Assembly (NCBI RefSeq): GCF_900105535.1
Contig: NZ_LT629779.1
Coordinates: 62,001 to 126,000 of the forward strand
DNA from: Pseudarthrobacter equi
Lineage (GTDB): Bacteria; Actinomycetota; Actinomycetes; Actinomycetales; Micrococcaceae
DNA: 64,000 nucleotides
Direction of reading: 5' to 3'
Under the pieces are notes generated by a model. The model was not told the DNA's origin and made no database searches. It was given only the letters and a program-made list of their open reading frames with translations. Made by a program: the position numbers and the translations under genes. How positions within the stretch are numbered: position 1 is the first letter of the stretch; each line of letters begins with the position of its first letter. Below, piece by piece: positions 1 to 8,820 of the stretch.

Positions 1-876
1 TGCAAGGAGCGCAAGACCGGAATCTGCCTGAACGTCAACCCGGACCGTCCAGGGTCCGCCTACGGTTACGTGGATATGGGTGGGTGGGTTGGCGGCCAGG
101 CCGAATACGTCCTGGTCCCCTACGCCGACTGGAACCTCCTGCGCTTCCCGGACCGCGACCAGGCCCTTGAGAAGATCATGGACCTGACCATGCTCTCCGA
201 CATCCTGCCCACCGGTTTCCATGGCGCCGTCACAGCGGGTGTCGGCGTCGGCTCCACCGTCTACGTTGCCGGAGCGGGACCCGTGGGCCTTGCCGCGGCC
301 GCAAGCGCGCAGCTGCTGGGTGCAGCGGTGGTCATCGTCGGAGACCTCAATGAGGACCGCCTGGCCCAGGCCCGGTCCTTCGGCTGCGAAACCGTCAACG
401 TGGCCAACGGCGACCCCGCCGACCAGATCGAGCAGATCCTCGGCGTCCGGGAAGTGGATTCCGGAATCGACGCCGTCGGCTTCGAAGCCCGCGGACACGG
501 CCACGGCGCCCAGGAGGCACCGGCCACGGTGCTCAATTCGCTGATGGACATCACCACCGCCGGCGGGTCCGTCGGCATTCCCGGCCTCTACGTCACCGGA
601 GATCCGGGCGCCGCGGATGAGGCAGCCCAGAAGGGCAGCCTGTCCCTGTCGCTGGGCACGGGCTGGGCCAAGTCCCTTTCCTTCGCCACCGGCCAGTGCC
701 CGGTGATGAAGTACAACCGGCAGCTGATGATGGCGATCCTGCATGACAGGATCCACATCGCCAAGGCCGTCAACGCCACGGCCATCTCGCTCGAAGACGC
801 CCCCCGCGGTTACGCGGAATTCGATGCCGGAGCGGCCACGAAGTACGTCCTGAACCCGAACGGCTACCTCAACTAA
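1..876 (+). CDS. fdhA: Glutathione-independent formaldehyde dehydrogenase, 3' part
   Basis: The reading frame is open from the first base, so the N-terminus lies outside the window; 291 codons remain. This is a zinc-type medium-chain alcohol dehydrogenase. The visible part starts with a CKERKTGICLNVNP stretch and continues with GGWVGGQAEYVLVPYADWN, both typical of the Pseudomonas putida-type FdhA, which oxidises formaldehyde with tightly bound NAD and no thiol cofactor. The Rossmann motif GAGPVGLAAAA and the acidic residue after the next strand (VIVGDLNEDR) mark the NAD site. The catalytic zinc ligands near the N-terminus are partly outside. It ends before a strong hairpin at 916-960. Identification is by family resemblance; the substrate could be another aldehyde or alcohol. 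Confidence 0.88.
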   Translation, partial: CKERKTGICLNVNPDRPGSAYGYVDMGGWVGGQAEYVLVPYADWNLLRFPDRDQALEKIMDLTMLSDILPTGFHGAVTAGVGVGSTVYVAGAGPVGLAAAASAQLLGAAVVIVGDLNEDRLAQARSFGCETVNVANGDPADQIEQILGVREVDSGIDAVGFEARGHGHGAQEAPATVLNSLMDITTAGGSVGIPGLYVTGDPGAADEAAQKGSLSLSLGTGWAKSLSFATGQCPVMKYNRQLMMAILHDRIHIAKAVNATAISLEDAPRGYAEFDAGAATKYVLNPNGYLN

Positions 877-915
877 GCCGCGGGCCACGCGGGGTCTCCC
901 CCAGGCAGATTCGAG

Positions 916-960
916 CGGGCCGCTGCACCACCCAGGCCATACGGGTGGTGCGGCGGCCCG
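916..960. terminator. Terminator hairpin between convergent genes
   Basis: The arms 916-933 and 943-960 are complementary over 18 bp with a single G-T type mismatch and a 9-nt loop. It sits between the plus-strand dehydrogenase and the minus-strand monooxygenase, so it can end both transcripts. I see no gene in the rest of 877-1109. Confidence 0.7.
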
Positions 961-1109
961 CGTCAGTTAAGGAAGGGCCTACAGCCACTGCTCCCACACG
1001 GTCAGCTGCAGCCTGCAGGTTTCCTCCGAAGCAGCCCCCAGGGAAGGGCCTGCGACGGCGCTCTCCTCGCCGCCGTCGTCGTCCCTTCCCCGCCAGGTTG
1101 CAGTACGCA

Positions 1110-2483
1110 TCAGGCGCGGACCGCCCCGGACGGCGCGTCGGCCGTGCGCACAGGCGTTTCCAGGCCGAGATTCTCGCGCAGCGTGCTGCCGCGGTACTCC
1201 GTGGGGTACACGCCGCGCTCCTGCAGCTCCGGCACCAGGTGGTTGACGATGTCATCCAGGCCGGTGGGAACCAGCCACGGCGAGATGTTGAACCCGTCCA
1301 CCGCGCCCGTCCGGGCGTATTCGGCCAGGTGGTCCGCCACGGCCGTGTAGGACCCGGTGAACGTGGCGTCGATCCGCGCCGTCTTGGAGGTCACGAACTG
1401 GCGGATGGACAGGCCCTTGTCCTTGGCCTCGGCACGCCACTGGTCCGCCAGCTGGCGGGCCTTCGCGCCGTGGAAGCCGCTGCCGCGGGTCTCGGAGGTC
1501 TCCTCCACCACGGGATCGATCTCGGGCAGCGGGCCGTCGGGATCGTAGGCGGACAGTTCGCGGCCCCAGAACTGCTCCAGGTAGGCGACAGCCTGCTGCG
1601 GGCCGATCTGCAGGCTCCGCACCCATTCCTTCTTTTCCGCGGCCTCTTCTGCGGTGGCCGCGAGGATGAATTCGCTGGCCGGCATGATCTGCACGGCGTT
1701 GGCGCCGCGGCCCGCCGCCACCGATCGCTCCACGAGGTCCTTGCGGAACTCCAGGGCGTCGTCGAACTTCGGGTGGGCGGAGAAGATCACGTCGGCCTGG
1801 CGGGCAGCGAAGTTCCGGCCCTCGGGCGAGTCGCCGGCCTGGAACAGGACCGGCCGGTACTGGGCGCTGCGCGGCAGCCGCGGTGTGACGTCCACCGTAT
1901 AGTGCTGGCCTTCGTGGAGCACACGGCGGGCGGGGCCGGCGGGGGTCTCCCAGGAGTCCCAGATCCGCTTGGCCGTCTCCACGAATGCCTCGGCGTGCTT
2001 GTACCGGTCCGCGTGGTCCAGGTACCCGCCGCGGCGGAAGTTGGCGCCGGTCCAGGCGTTGTCCGTGGTGACGATGTTCCACGCGGCGCGGCCGCCCGAG
2101 ATCAGGTCCAGCGAGGCGAGCCGGTGCGCCAGGTCTGCGGGGTCGTTGTAGGTGGTGTTCTGGGTGGCCACCAGGCCGATGTTTTTGGTCACCGACGCCA
2201 GGGCGGCGAGCATGGTCTGCGCGTCCGGGCGGCCCACCACGTCCAGGGCGTGCGGGCGGCCCAGGTGCTCGCGCAGGCGCAGTCCCTCGCCGAGGAAGAA
2301 GGCGGCGAACAGTCCGCGTTCTGCGGTCTGGGTGATGCGGCGGAAGGATTCGAAGTCGGTCTGCGAGCCGGATTCCGCCGCCTTCCAGATGGTGCCTGAG
2401 TTGACGCCCTGGAAGAAGATGCCGAACTGGATCTGACCGGTGGGCTGGAAGATGTCGGATTTAGCACGGTTGTGCTGTGTCAT
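1110..2483 (-). CDS. NtaA/SnaA/DszA-family flavin-dependent monooxygenase
   Basis: This 457-residue luciferase-like (LLM) protein belongs to the NtaA/SnaA/DszA group of FMNH2-dependent monooxygenases. Family marks are the GIFFQGVNSGTIW start, the AERGLFAAFFLGEGL stretch, VTKNIGLVATQNTTYNDP and the LDLISGGRAAWNIVTT signature. Relatives oxidise organosulfur compounds (DszA, B. subtilis YtnJ) or chelators (NtaA), with reduced flavin supplied by a separate reductase. It is the last gene of a seven-gene minus-strand operon, 9 bp after the preceding monooxygenase. The start is supported by an AAGGAAA ribosome-binding site. Next to an amino-acid-type ABC transporter, a thioether or sulfonate substrate is likely, but this is inference. 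Confidence 0.88.
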   Translation of the reverse strand: MTQHNRAKSDIFQPTGQIQFGIFFQGVNSGTIWKAAESGSQTDFESFRRITQTAERGLFAAFFLGEGLRLREHLGRPHALDVVGRPDAQTMLAALASVTKNIGLVATQNTTYNDPADLAHRLASLDLISGGRAAWNIVTTDNAWTGANFRRGGYLDHADRYKHAEAFVETAKRIWDSWETPAGPARRVLHEGQHYTVDVTPRLPRSAQYRPVLFQAGDSPEGRNFAARQADVIFSAHPKFDDALEFRKDLVERSVAAGRGANAVQIMPASEFILAATAEEAAEKKEWVRSLQIGPQQAVAYLEQFWGRELSAYDPDGPLPEIDPVVEETSETRGSGFHGAKARQLADQWRAEAKDKGLSIRQFVTSKTARIDATFTGSYTAVADHLAEYARTGAVDGFNISPWLVPTGLDDIVNHLVPELQERGVYPTEYRGSTLRENLGLETPVRTADAPSGAVRA

Positions 2484-2492
2484 GGTTTTTCC

Positions 2493-3575
2493 TTACTTTC
2501 CGGTGCCGGCGGCGGCAGGGGCGTAGCGGCTGGCCGGGCGCTCCAGGCCCAGCAGGTCGCGGAAGGTTCCGTCCTGCAGCACGGGGCGGAGCGCTCCGCG
2601 GCGGCGCAGCTCGGGCAGGACCAGGCGTCCCAGTTCGTCGAGGTCCAGGGCGAGCGACGCCGGGTGGAGGCGCACGCCGTCAGCGTCCGCCAGCAGCGAC
2701 TCCAGGAAGTCCGCCAGGGCGGCGGCGGTGCCCGCGAAGGCCGCCCGGCCGCCGTCGGCGTCCACGCCGGTGGCGGCTGCGCGCGACGCCGCAGCCTGCC
2801 CGCGCGAGTCGAGGACGACGTCGAGCTCGGCGATTACCGCCACGGACCCACCCACCCGGGAACGCACGTCGAGGACTTCCGCGGCCAGCAGTTCAGGGGT
2901 TGGCGCGGACACCAGTACGGCGTCCACGGCGTCAGCCGGCACTTCACCGAGCAGCGATGCCGGAGCCAGGACGGGCAGCTGTCCCTGCAGCGGCCGCGGA
3001 ATGATGGACGGGCCCTTCACCGAGTAGCCCGCGCCGGCAAACCCGGCCGGTGTCTCAAAGTCGGCATAGTGGAGCTTGTCCACGTCGATGTACCGCCCGG
3101 TGGGGACGTCGCGGATCACGGCGTCGTCCTCCCACGAGTCCCAAAGCCGCCTGGACACCTCAATGGACGCGGCAGCTTCCTGGCCCAGCGCGGCGCCGGT
3201 GACGGAAGAACGTCCAACGGCGGCAGCCGCCTCGGGCGATTCGGCGGCGGTCACGATCCACCCGGCACGGCCGCCGGAGACGTAGTCGAGGCTGGCCAGC
3301 TGGGTGGAAACATGGAACGGCTCGGTGTAGACGGTGTCCACTTCAGGCACCAGGGCAATCGACCTGGTGACCGGGCCGGCGAACGCTGCCCGCTGCAGTG
3401 CGTTGGCACGGCCGGGAACCGGCGCGTCCGTGAAGGTGGCTGCGTGGAAGCCGGCGGACTCTGCCGCCAGCACGGCACGGGAGATGTCCGCCCCGTCCCA
3501 GCCGGCGCCGTCAAGCTCGATGGCCAGGAAGCCGGCCTGGCTTCCCTCGGCCGAAGGGGTGTCGGTGTTGCTCAC
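2493..3575 (-). CDS. LLM-class flavin-dependent oxidoreductase
   Basis: A 360-residue luciferase-like protein beginning VSNTDTPSAEG. It has the fold's usual landmarks: GFLAIELDGAGWD as first strand, VDTVYTEPFHVSTQLASLDYVSGGRAGWIVTA in the flavin-binding half, and a short C-terminal LGRLVLPELRRRGALRP segment. The frame is open further upstream to 3683, but the GTG at 3575 overlaps the stop of the DUF1684 gene as GTGA, the coupling seen elsewhere in this operon, so I use it. It probably uses FMNH2 and O2 on the substrate imported by the operon's transporter. It is distinctly shorter and more divergent than its neighbour at 1110-2483, so it is not a recent duplicate. Confidence 0.82.
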   Translation of the reverse strand: MSNTDTPSAEGSQAGFLAIELDGAGWDGADISRAVLAAESAGFHAATFTDAPVPGRANALQRAAFAGPVTRSIALVPEVDTVYTEPFHVSTQLASLDYVSGGRAGWIVTAAESPEAAAAVGRSSVTGAALGQEAAASIEVSRRLWDSWEDDAVIRDVPTGRYIDVDKLHYADFETPAGFAGAGYSVKGPSIIPRPLQGQLPVLAPASLLGEVPADAVDAVLVSAPTPELLAAEVLDVRSRVGGSVAVIAELDVVLDSRGQAAASRAAATGVDADGGRAAFAGTAAALADFLESLLADADGVRLHPASLALDLDELGRLVLPELRRRGALRPVLQDGTFRDLLGLERPASRYAPAAAGTGK

Positions 3576-4411
3576 TTCTGGTCCTGACGTTCGTAGGGAA
3601 TCTTCTCGCCGGCCTCGATGGGCACGGGCAGCCGGTTTTCGGCCGGGGGCAGCGGGCAGGTGGCCAGGTCCGTGTAGGCGCACGGCAGGTTGACCGCCCG
3701 GTTGAAGTCCAGCACCACGGAGCCGTCCGCTGCGGGCACCACGGAGAGCGAGCGGTTGGCCGCGTAGGTGGTGGCGCCGGAGGTTTGGTCTGTGAACAGC
3801 ACCGACAGGGAACCCGGGGCGTGCCCGTTGAAAGCGGTCAGTGCCAGTTCCTGGCCGGCCAGCTTGAAACGGATCTCACCCGGGGCCTCGTAAACGTGCT
3901 GGATGCCCTCGACGGCGGCGCCCACCGTGGTGGGCCGCTGCGATTCGAACGGAACGAAGGTTCCGCGGACGGCGTAGGCGGCATCGGGCGAGTAGGCGGG
4001 CGTGCCCTGGTACTCGCGGAGCAGCCCGTTCTCCGGGTTCCGCGGCCGCACGATGTACTCGCCGCCGCGCTTGGCCACCTCGATGACGGTCTCGCCGGAC
4101 ACGAGGTTGATCCCGCCGCGTTCGGCGATGGGTCCGAACTCCACGGTTGCGCCGGCTTCGGTGTTCAGTTCCCTGCCGTCCTGCTGCAGGCTCTCACCCG
4201 GCTGCAGGACAACGCGGACGACGTCGGCCTCCGCACTCCAGGTGCCCGGGGCGCCTTCCAGCGCGGCGGCGTCGCTGCTGAGCCAGTGGAGGTGGGTCAC
4301 CGCGAGGAAGCCGTGCGGGTGGGCGCGGTGGCGCTCATGCGCCGCATGCCACTCCTGCCAGTCGGCGTCGAAGGTTTCGAGGGCTGTTTCAGTGGACAAG
4401 GGCGTTCTCAC
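3572..4411 (-). CDS. DUF1684 domain protein
   Basis: A 279-residue protein of the DUF1684 family. Typical blocks are DWQEWHAAHERHRAHPHGFLAVTHLHWL near the N-terminus and LDFNRAVNLPCAYTDLATCPLPPAENRLPVPIEAGEK near the C-terminus. The family has no firmly established reaction that I can name. It lies between two monooxygenase genes, overlapping the upstream one by 23 bp and the downstream one by 4 bp, so it is almost certainly co-translated with them and probably acts in the same pathway. The GTG at 4411 touches an AGGAG; the in-frame TTG at 4399 is 11 nt from that AGGAG and is the alternative start. Confidence 0.85.
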   Translation of the reverse strand: MRTPLSTETALETFDADWQEWHAAHERHRAHPHGFLAVTHLHWLSSDAAALEGAPGTWSAEADVVRVVLQPGESLQQDGRELNTEAGATVEFGPIAERGGINLVSGETVIEVAKRGGEYIVRPRNPENGLLREYQGTPAYSPDAAYAVRGTFVPFESQRPTTVGAAVEGIQHVYEAPGEIRFKLAGQELALTAFNGHAPGSLSVLFTDQTSGATTYAANRSLSVVPAADGSVVLDFNRAVNLPCAYTDLATCPLPPAENRLPVPIEAGEKIPYERQDQK

Positions 4412-5522
4412 TCCTGCTGGCGTTGGCGGACGGGTTGGATCGCGTGAATTCGGGGCGGCTGCCGTAGGGGTCCCCGGCCTCCCACAGGCTGGTGGGCGCT
4501 GCGGCCCGGACGGCCGGGATCACTTCGAGGGCGACGCGTTCGAGGATTTCCAGCTGCTGTTCGAAGGGCAGGGTGGTGGGCAGGGAGATGGACTGCAGGT
4601 CGTGGCGGTACAGCTGGTGGTAGCTGAGGATCTTGTCGATCACCTGCTCCGGGCTGCCCACCAGCGCGGGCCCCTCGGCCACGGCGTGCTGGATGTCCCG
4701 GAAGGGCGAGTTGTTGCCCGGCACGTTGCGGTTGGCCGTCAAAGCCTCGTAGACGGGCCCGAACTGGCGCACCGCCTCCTGAGTGGTGTCGGCGATGAAC
4801 ACGCCGCCGGCGCCGCAGCCCGAGCCCACGTACTGGTGGCGGGGGTCGTGGCCGTGGCGTTCGTACTCTTCGCGGTAGTGATCGATCAGCACGGCATAGT
4901 TTTCCCGCGGCTGGATGGCGTTGGCGGTGAACAGGGGATCGCCCCACTTGCCGGCCAGGGCGGCCGACGTCTGCGTTGTAGCAGAGCCGTGCCAAATACG
5001 CGGCGGACCGTCGAAGGGACGGGGCGTGGTGGTGGCCGGCTCGGTCAGCGCGGACCGGAACCTGCCGGACCAGGTGACGCCTTCCTCGCGCCACAGCCGG
5101 CGCAGCAGCCCGTACTTTTCGGCCAGCAGGTCCCACTGGTCCGCCAGGTCCAGGCCGAAGAGCGGGTACTGCAGCACCTCGTTGCCTTTGCCGACGGTGA
5201 TTTCCAGGCGGCCGCGGCTGAGCTGGTCAATGGTGGCGTAGTCCTCAGCCACCCGCACCGGGTCCAGCACGGACAGCACCGTGACGCCGGTGTGCAGCCG
5301 GATCCGGTCCGTCACGGCTGCGATGGCCGCCAGCACGGTGGTGGGAGAGGAGGAGATGAACTCGCCGGCGTGCCGCTCCCCCACCGAGAAGCTGTCGAAG
5401 CCCAGGGCTTCTGCCCGGCGGGCCGTTTCCACTACCTGGTTCAGCCGGTCCGCGGTGGAGACGATCTCCCCGGTGAGCGGGTTCTTCAGGTGCGGAATGA
5501 TGTCCAGGACCTGGAATTTCAT
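4389..5522 (-). CDS. LLM-class flavin-dependent oxidoreductase
   Basis: A 377-residue luciferase-like monooxygenase. It begins MKFQVLDIIPHLKNP and has ARRAEALGFDSFSVGERHAGEF, typical of bacterial luciferase relatives, followed by TVLAAIAAVTDRIRLHTGVTVL, DYATIDQLSRGRLEITVGKG and a GPALVGSPEQVIDKIL C-terminal block. The last is the usual segment near the FMN phosphate. The start ATG overlaps the binding-protein stop as ATGA (5519-5522). It belongs to a different LLM branch from the two other monooxygenases of the operon, so the three may oxidise different substrates or successive intermediates. Confidence 0.88.
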   Translation of the reverse strand: MKFQVLDIIPHLKNPLTGEIVSTADRLNQVVETARRAEALGFDSFSVGERHAGEFISSSPTTVLAAIAAVTDRIRLHTGVTVLSVLDPVRVAEDYATIDQLSRGRLEITVGKGNEVLQYPLFGLDLADQWDLLAEKYGLLRRLWREEGVTWSGRFRSALTEPATTTPRPFDGPPRIWHGSATTQTSAALAGKWGDPLFTANAIQPRENYAVLIDHYREEYERHGHDPRHQYVGSGCGAGGVFIADTTQEAVRQFGPVYEALTANRNVPGNNSPFRDIQHAVAEGPALVGSPEQVIDKILSYHQLYRHDLQSISLPTTLPFEQQLEILERVALEVIPAVRAAAPTSLWEAGDPYGSRPEFTRSNPSANASRSENALVH

Positions 5523-6583
5523 GAGGACTTCTTCGATGCTTCGGCTGATGCGCTGGCGGTGGCCGTGGCGGCGGTCTGGCTGGCGGCGTAGTTGTCCTCC
5601 GTGATGGTCTTGGCTTCCGGCAGCGCTTCCTCTGACAGGCCCCAGCGTTCCAGGACCTTGCCGTAGGAACCGTCCTTGATGGCGGAGTTCAGGGCCTCAG
5701 TGATCACCGGAGCCAGCCCGTTGCCCTTCAGCGACGTGGCGGCCACCAGCGTCTCTGACGGCCAGCCGGCGTTCACCTTGCCCACCACCTTCAGGTCGTC
5801 GCGGGTGTTTTCCCGGTACACGGTGGACGGGTAGGGGGCGATGTTGAGGTCCGTGCGGCCCGAGGACAGCGCCAGGATGGTGTCCGCCTCGGACTGGTAA
5901 TACTGCAGGGTGGCCGGCGCCTTGCCCTTGTCCTCCAGCTCCTTGTTCCAGGCCAGCAGGATCTTTTCCTGGTTGGTGCCGGAGCCGACGGAGACGCGCA
6001 GACCGGAGATGTCGTCCGCACCCTTGATGTCGTAGGTGGCGGATTTCTTGGCTTCGAAGCCCATGAACGCGGCGCGGTAGCTGGCGAAGTCGAACAGCTT
6101 CACGCGGTCCTTGTTGACGCCCACGTTGGAGAAAACTACCTCGAAGTCGCCAGACTGGGTCTTCAGCGGCCAGTTCTCCCAGGACGTGACCTGGACGTCG
6201 AGTTCCAAGCCCAGCTTGTCCGCCACCAGCTGGGCAATGTCCAGCTCGGAGCCGATGGGCGTCTTGTCATCAGTGGCGTGGAAGGACAGGGGAATGGACC
6301 CGGCCGTGGTGGCCACGGTCAGCTTCCCGTCCTTGCCGATCAACCCGGGGACCTTGGCGGCGAGCGCCGCGTCCTTCCCGCCGCGGATCCGCTGCTGGTC
6401 CGGGGAGGTGTTGTAGACCACGCCGTTGCGTGCCGCCGTCGTCTGCGCCGCGCCGGAGGCGTCACCGGAGGCCGAAGCGCCGGGGTCTGCGCAGGCGGAC
6501 AGCGCGGCCGTTCCCAGGAGGACGACGGCGGGCAGTGCTGCCAGTGAGCGGCGCGTACGGAAGCGCGGGGTGGAGAGAGCCAT
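5519..6583 (-). CDS. Amino-acid-type ABC transporter substrate-binding lipoprotein
   Basis: A 354-residue bacterial family-3 solute-binding protein. The N-terminus has arginines, a hydrophobic stretch and an LSAC lipobox with the lipidated Cys at residue 31, so it is an extracellular lipoprotein. The mature part shows the polar-amino-acid-binding pattern: LTVATTAGSIPLSF, IGSELDIAQLVADKLGLELDVQVTSW, and VSVGSGTNQEK in the second lobe. It feeds the permease and ATPase encoded just upstream (9-bp gap). Given the downstream monooxygenases, its ligand may be a sulfur-containing amino acid or derivative; the sequence alone does not identify it. Confidence 0.9.
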   Translation of the reverse strand: MALSTPRFRTRRSLAALPAVVLLGTAALSACADPGASASGDASGAAQTTAARNGVVYNTSPDQQRIRGGKDAALAAKVPGLIGKDGKLTVATTAGSIPLSFHATDDKTPIGSELDIAQLVADKLGLELDVQVTSWENWPLKTQSGDFEVVFSNVGVNKDRVKLFDFASYRAAFMGFEAKKSATYDIKGADDISGLRVSVGSGTNQEKILLAWNKELEDKGKAPATLQYYQSEADTILALSSGRTDLNIAPYPSTVYRENTRDDLKVVGKVNAGWPSETLVAATSLKGNGLAPVITEALNSAIKDGSYGKVLERWGLSEEALPEAKTITEDNYAASQTAATATASASAEASKKSS

Positions 6584-6592
6584 GGATGGTCC

Positions 6593-7399
6593 TTAGATGT
6601 TGAAAGCCGGTTCGAGCACCTTGGAGAAGAAGCTCCGGGTGCGCGGTTCCTGGGGGTTGGTGAAAATCTGCTGAGGGGTGCCCTGTTCCACGATCTGGCC
6701 CTGGTCCATGAACACCACGGTGTCCGCCACGTCACGGGCGAAGCCCATTTCGTGGGTGACGATGATCAGGGTGGTGCCGGACTTGGCCAGTTCCCGGATG
6801 ACGTCCAGCACTTCGTTGACCAGTTCCGGGTCCAGGGCGGAGGTGGGCTCGTCGAACAGCAGGATCTTGGGGTCCAGCGCCAGGGCACGGGCGATGGCGA
6901 CGCGCTGCTGCTGTCCGCCGGAAAGCTGCCGGGGGTAGGCGCCGGCGCGGTCCTTGAGCCCTACGCGGTCCAGCAGTTCCAGGCCGCGGCGGCGGGCTTC
7001 CTCCTTGGAACGGCCCTGCGCTACGACAGGTGCTTCCGCCACGTTTTCCAGGGCGGTCAGGTGCGGGAAGAGGTTGAAGTTCTGGAACACCATGCCGATC
7101 TCGGTGCGCTGCTTGAGGATGTCCTTCTCCCGCAGTTCGTGGAGTTTCTGGCCGCGGATCTCGTAGCCCACCAGCTTGCCGTCGATGGAGATGTGGCCGC
7201 CGTCCACCTTTTCCAGGTGGTTGATGGTGCGCAGCAGGGTGGATTTACCGGAACCGGACGGGCCCACGATCACGGCCACGCCGCCCGGCTCCACGGTGAG
7301 GCTGACTCCTTTGAGCACCTCGGTGGCGCCGAAGGACTTGCGGACGCCGGTGATTTCGACGAGCCCGCGGGTGGCGGGGGCTGAAAGGGTGGCGGTCAT
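6593..7399 (-). CDS. Amino-acid-type ABC transporter ATP-binding protein
   Basis: A 268-residue GlnQ-like ATPase. Walker A is GPSGSGKST (residues 46-54), the signature is LSGGQQQR (159-166) and Walker B is followed by DEPTSALD (183-190); the H-loop is in IIVTHEMGFARDVAD. It energises import through the permease encoded upstream. Its ATG shares one base with the permease stop (TGATG at 7397-7401), and the binding-protein gene follows after 9 bp. Confidence 0.95.
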   Translation of the reverse strand: MTATLSAPATRGLVEITGVRKSFGATEVLKGVSLTVEPGGVAVIVGPSGSGKSTLLRTINHLEKVDGGHISIDGKLVGYEIRGQKLHELREKDILKQRTEIGMVFQNFNLFPHLTALENVAEAPVVAQGRSKEEARRRGLELLDRVGLKDRAGAYPRQLSGGQQQRVAIARALALDPKILLFDEPTSALDPELVNEVLDVIRELAKSGTTLIIVTHEMGFARDVADTVVFMDQGQIVEQGTPQQIFTNPQEPRTRSFFSKVLEPAFNI

Positions 7400-8496
7400 C
7401 AGAGGCTCTTCCGGTTGGTGACGGCGTGGGTGGCGAAGAACTTGCGGGCCTTCTGCAGTGGCGTCAGCGGCAGGTTACGCACGGCGCCTTTGGAGTAGTG
7501 GCGTTCGATGTAGTACTGGAAGACGCTGAGCACGGAAGTGATCACCACGTACCAGAGGGTGGCCACCAGCAGCAGCGGCAGGACCTGCTGGGTGCGGTTG
7601 TAGATCACCTGCACGGTGTAGAACAGCTCCGAGTAGGCCAGGACGTAGACGATCGAAGTGCCCTTGACCAGGCCGATGATCTCGTTGAAGGCGGTGGGCA
7701 GGATGGCGCGCATGGCCTGCGGCAGGACGATCCGCGTGGAGCGGCGCCAGGCGGGGATGCCCAGGGCGGCAGCGGCCTCCAGCTGGCCCTGGTCCACGGA
7801 GAGGATGCCGCCGCGGATGATCTCCGCGGAGTAGGCGGCCTGGTTCAGTGTCAGGCCCAGGACGGCCGCGGCGAACTGGCTGATCAGCGTGGTGGTCTGC
7901 ACCTCGAAGAACCGCACGTCCGTGAACGGGATGCCCAGGCTGATCTTTTCGTAGAGGTAGCCCAGGTTGTACCAGAGGAGCAGCTGGACCAGCAGCGGCG
8001 TGGACCGGAAGATCCAGGAGAACGTCCAGGAGACGGACACCAGCAGCGGCGAGGCGGACAACCGCATGAGTGCCAGGATGAAGCCCAGCACGAAGCCGAG
8101 GATGCCGGAGATGGCGGTGAGCTTCAGGGTTTCCACCAGGCCGTTGACCACTGACTGCGCGGTAAACCACTGCGCCACCACACCCCACTCCCAGCGCGGG
8201 TTGGTGGCCAGCGACCAGGCCACAGCCAGGACGCCGAGCGCCACGGCGGCAGTTCCCACCCAGCGCCACGGATGCTTGGCAGCCACCACGCGGTATGAGG
8301 AATAGTCAGCGGCAATGCGCGCTGTTCCTTCGGGCGGCAATCCCCCGCCTGACGGCAGGTTGCTGCCGGTTGCAGAAGCGGATTCGGTGGCCGCCTGTCC
8401 GGGAGCGGCTGCCGCCGCTTCGGTCTCCGCAGTCGCTGCCGGCTCTCCCGTGGGTGCCGGCCGTGCCTGCGCCACCCTCGATGTTGCTGAACTCAT
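7399..8496 (-). CDS. Amino-acid-type ABC transporter permease
   Basis: A 365-residue HisM/GlnP-like membrane subunit and the first gene of the seven-gene operon. Residues 1 to about 60 are an Ala/Pro-rich cytoplasmic extension that family members usually lack. The core has several membrane helices; the EAA loop reads EAAAALGIPAWRRSTRIVLPQAMRAILPTAFNEIIGLVKGTSIV. A GAGGTGG ribosome-binding site precedes the ATG. Only one permease gene is present, so it may form a homodimer. Confidence 0.92.
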   Translation of the reverse strand: MSSATSRVAQARPAPTGEPAATAETEAAAAAPGQAATESASATGSNLPSGGGLPPEGTARIAADYSSYRVVAAKHPWRWVGTAAVALGVLAVAWSLATNPRWEWGVVAQWFTAQSVVNGLVETLKLTAISGILGFVLGFILALMRLSASPLLVSVSWTFSWIFRSTPLLVQLLLWYNLGYLYEKISLGIPFTDVRFFEVQTTTLISQFAAAVLGLTLNQAAYSAEIIRGGILSVDQGQLEAAAALGIPAWRRSTRIVLPQAMRAILPTAFNEIIGLVKGTSIVYVLAYSELFYTVQVIYNRTQQVLPLLLVATLWYVVITSVLSVFQYYIERHYSKGAVRNLPLTPLQKARKFFATHAVTNRKSL

Positions 8497-8820
8497 GTGC
8501 CACCTCGCTTCTTGTCCTGGGTCCTGGTGTTCGGGCCGGAGCGGGCGCCCCGGCCTGGGCTTTTGCCCCGGTTGCTGGCTGCAAATCTAGGACCGGCCCA
8601 AACGGGGCGGCAACACCGGAAGTTGCATTAGTTCACCGGGCTTCGCACTGCGTCATGAGTCGGTTTCTTGCGTCTTTTGACCTGTTGTGACGCGGAGTTA
8701 ACGGGCGTGACCGGCCGCTCGACCGGCGTCGTCACCGCTGCCTAGCATGGGCACTCCGGCGGCTGCCAACGCGCCGCTGCACCTCCCGCCAACCCGCCCA
8801 TCCGCCCGTCAGGAGCCCCC
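8497..8820. promoter_or_regulatory. Divergent promoter region of the transporter operon and the FAD gene
   Basis: No gene is visible in these 324 bp. For the minus operon, TTGCCG (complement of 8608-8613) and TAGATT (complement of 8584-8589) are spaced by 18 bp and form a plausible promoter. For the plus gene, TCGACC (8719-8724) and TAGCAT (8743-8748), also 18 bp apart, are the best candidate. Between them lie GCGTC and GACGC 14 bp apart, a possible operator, and a TTTCTTGCGTCTTT motif (8664-8677) repeated at 63913-63926. All promoter calls are by eye. Confidence 0.4.

Noticed and set aside
2493..3683. Longer start of the second LLM gene at 3683
   Set aside because: The extension would overlap the DUF1684 gene by over 100 bp with a sequence unlike LLM proteins; the GTG at 3575 is coupled to the upstream stop.
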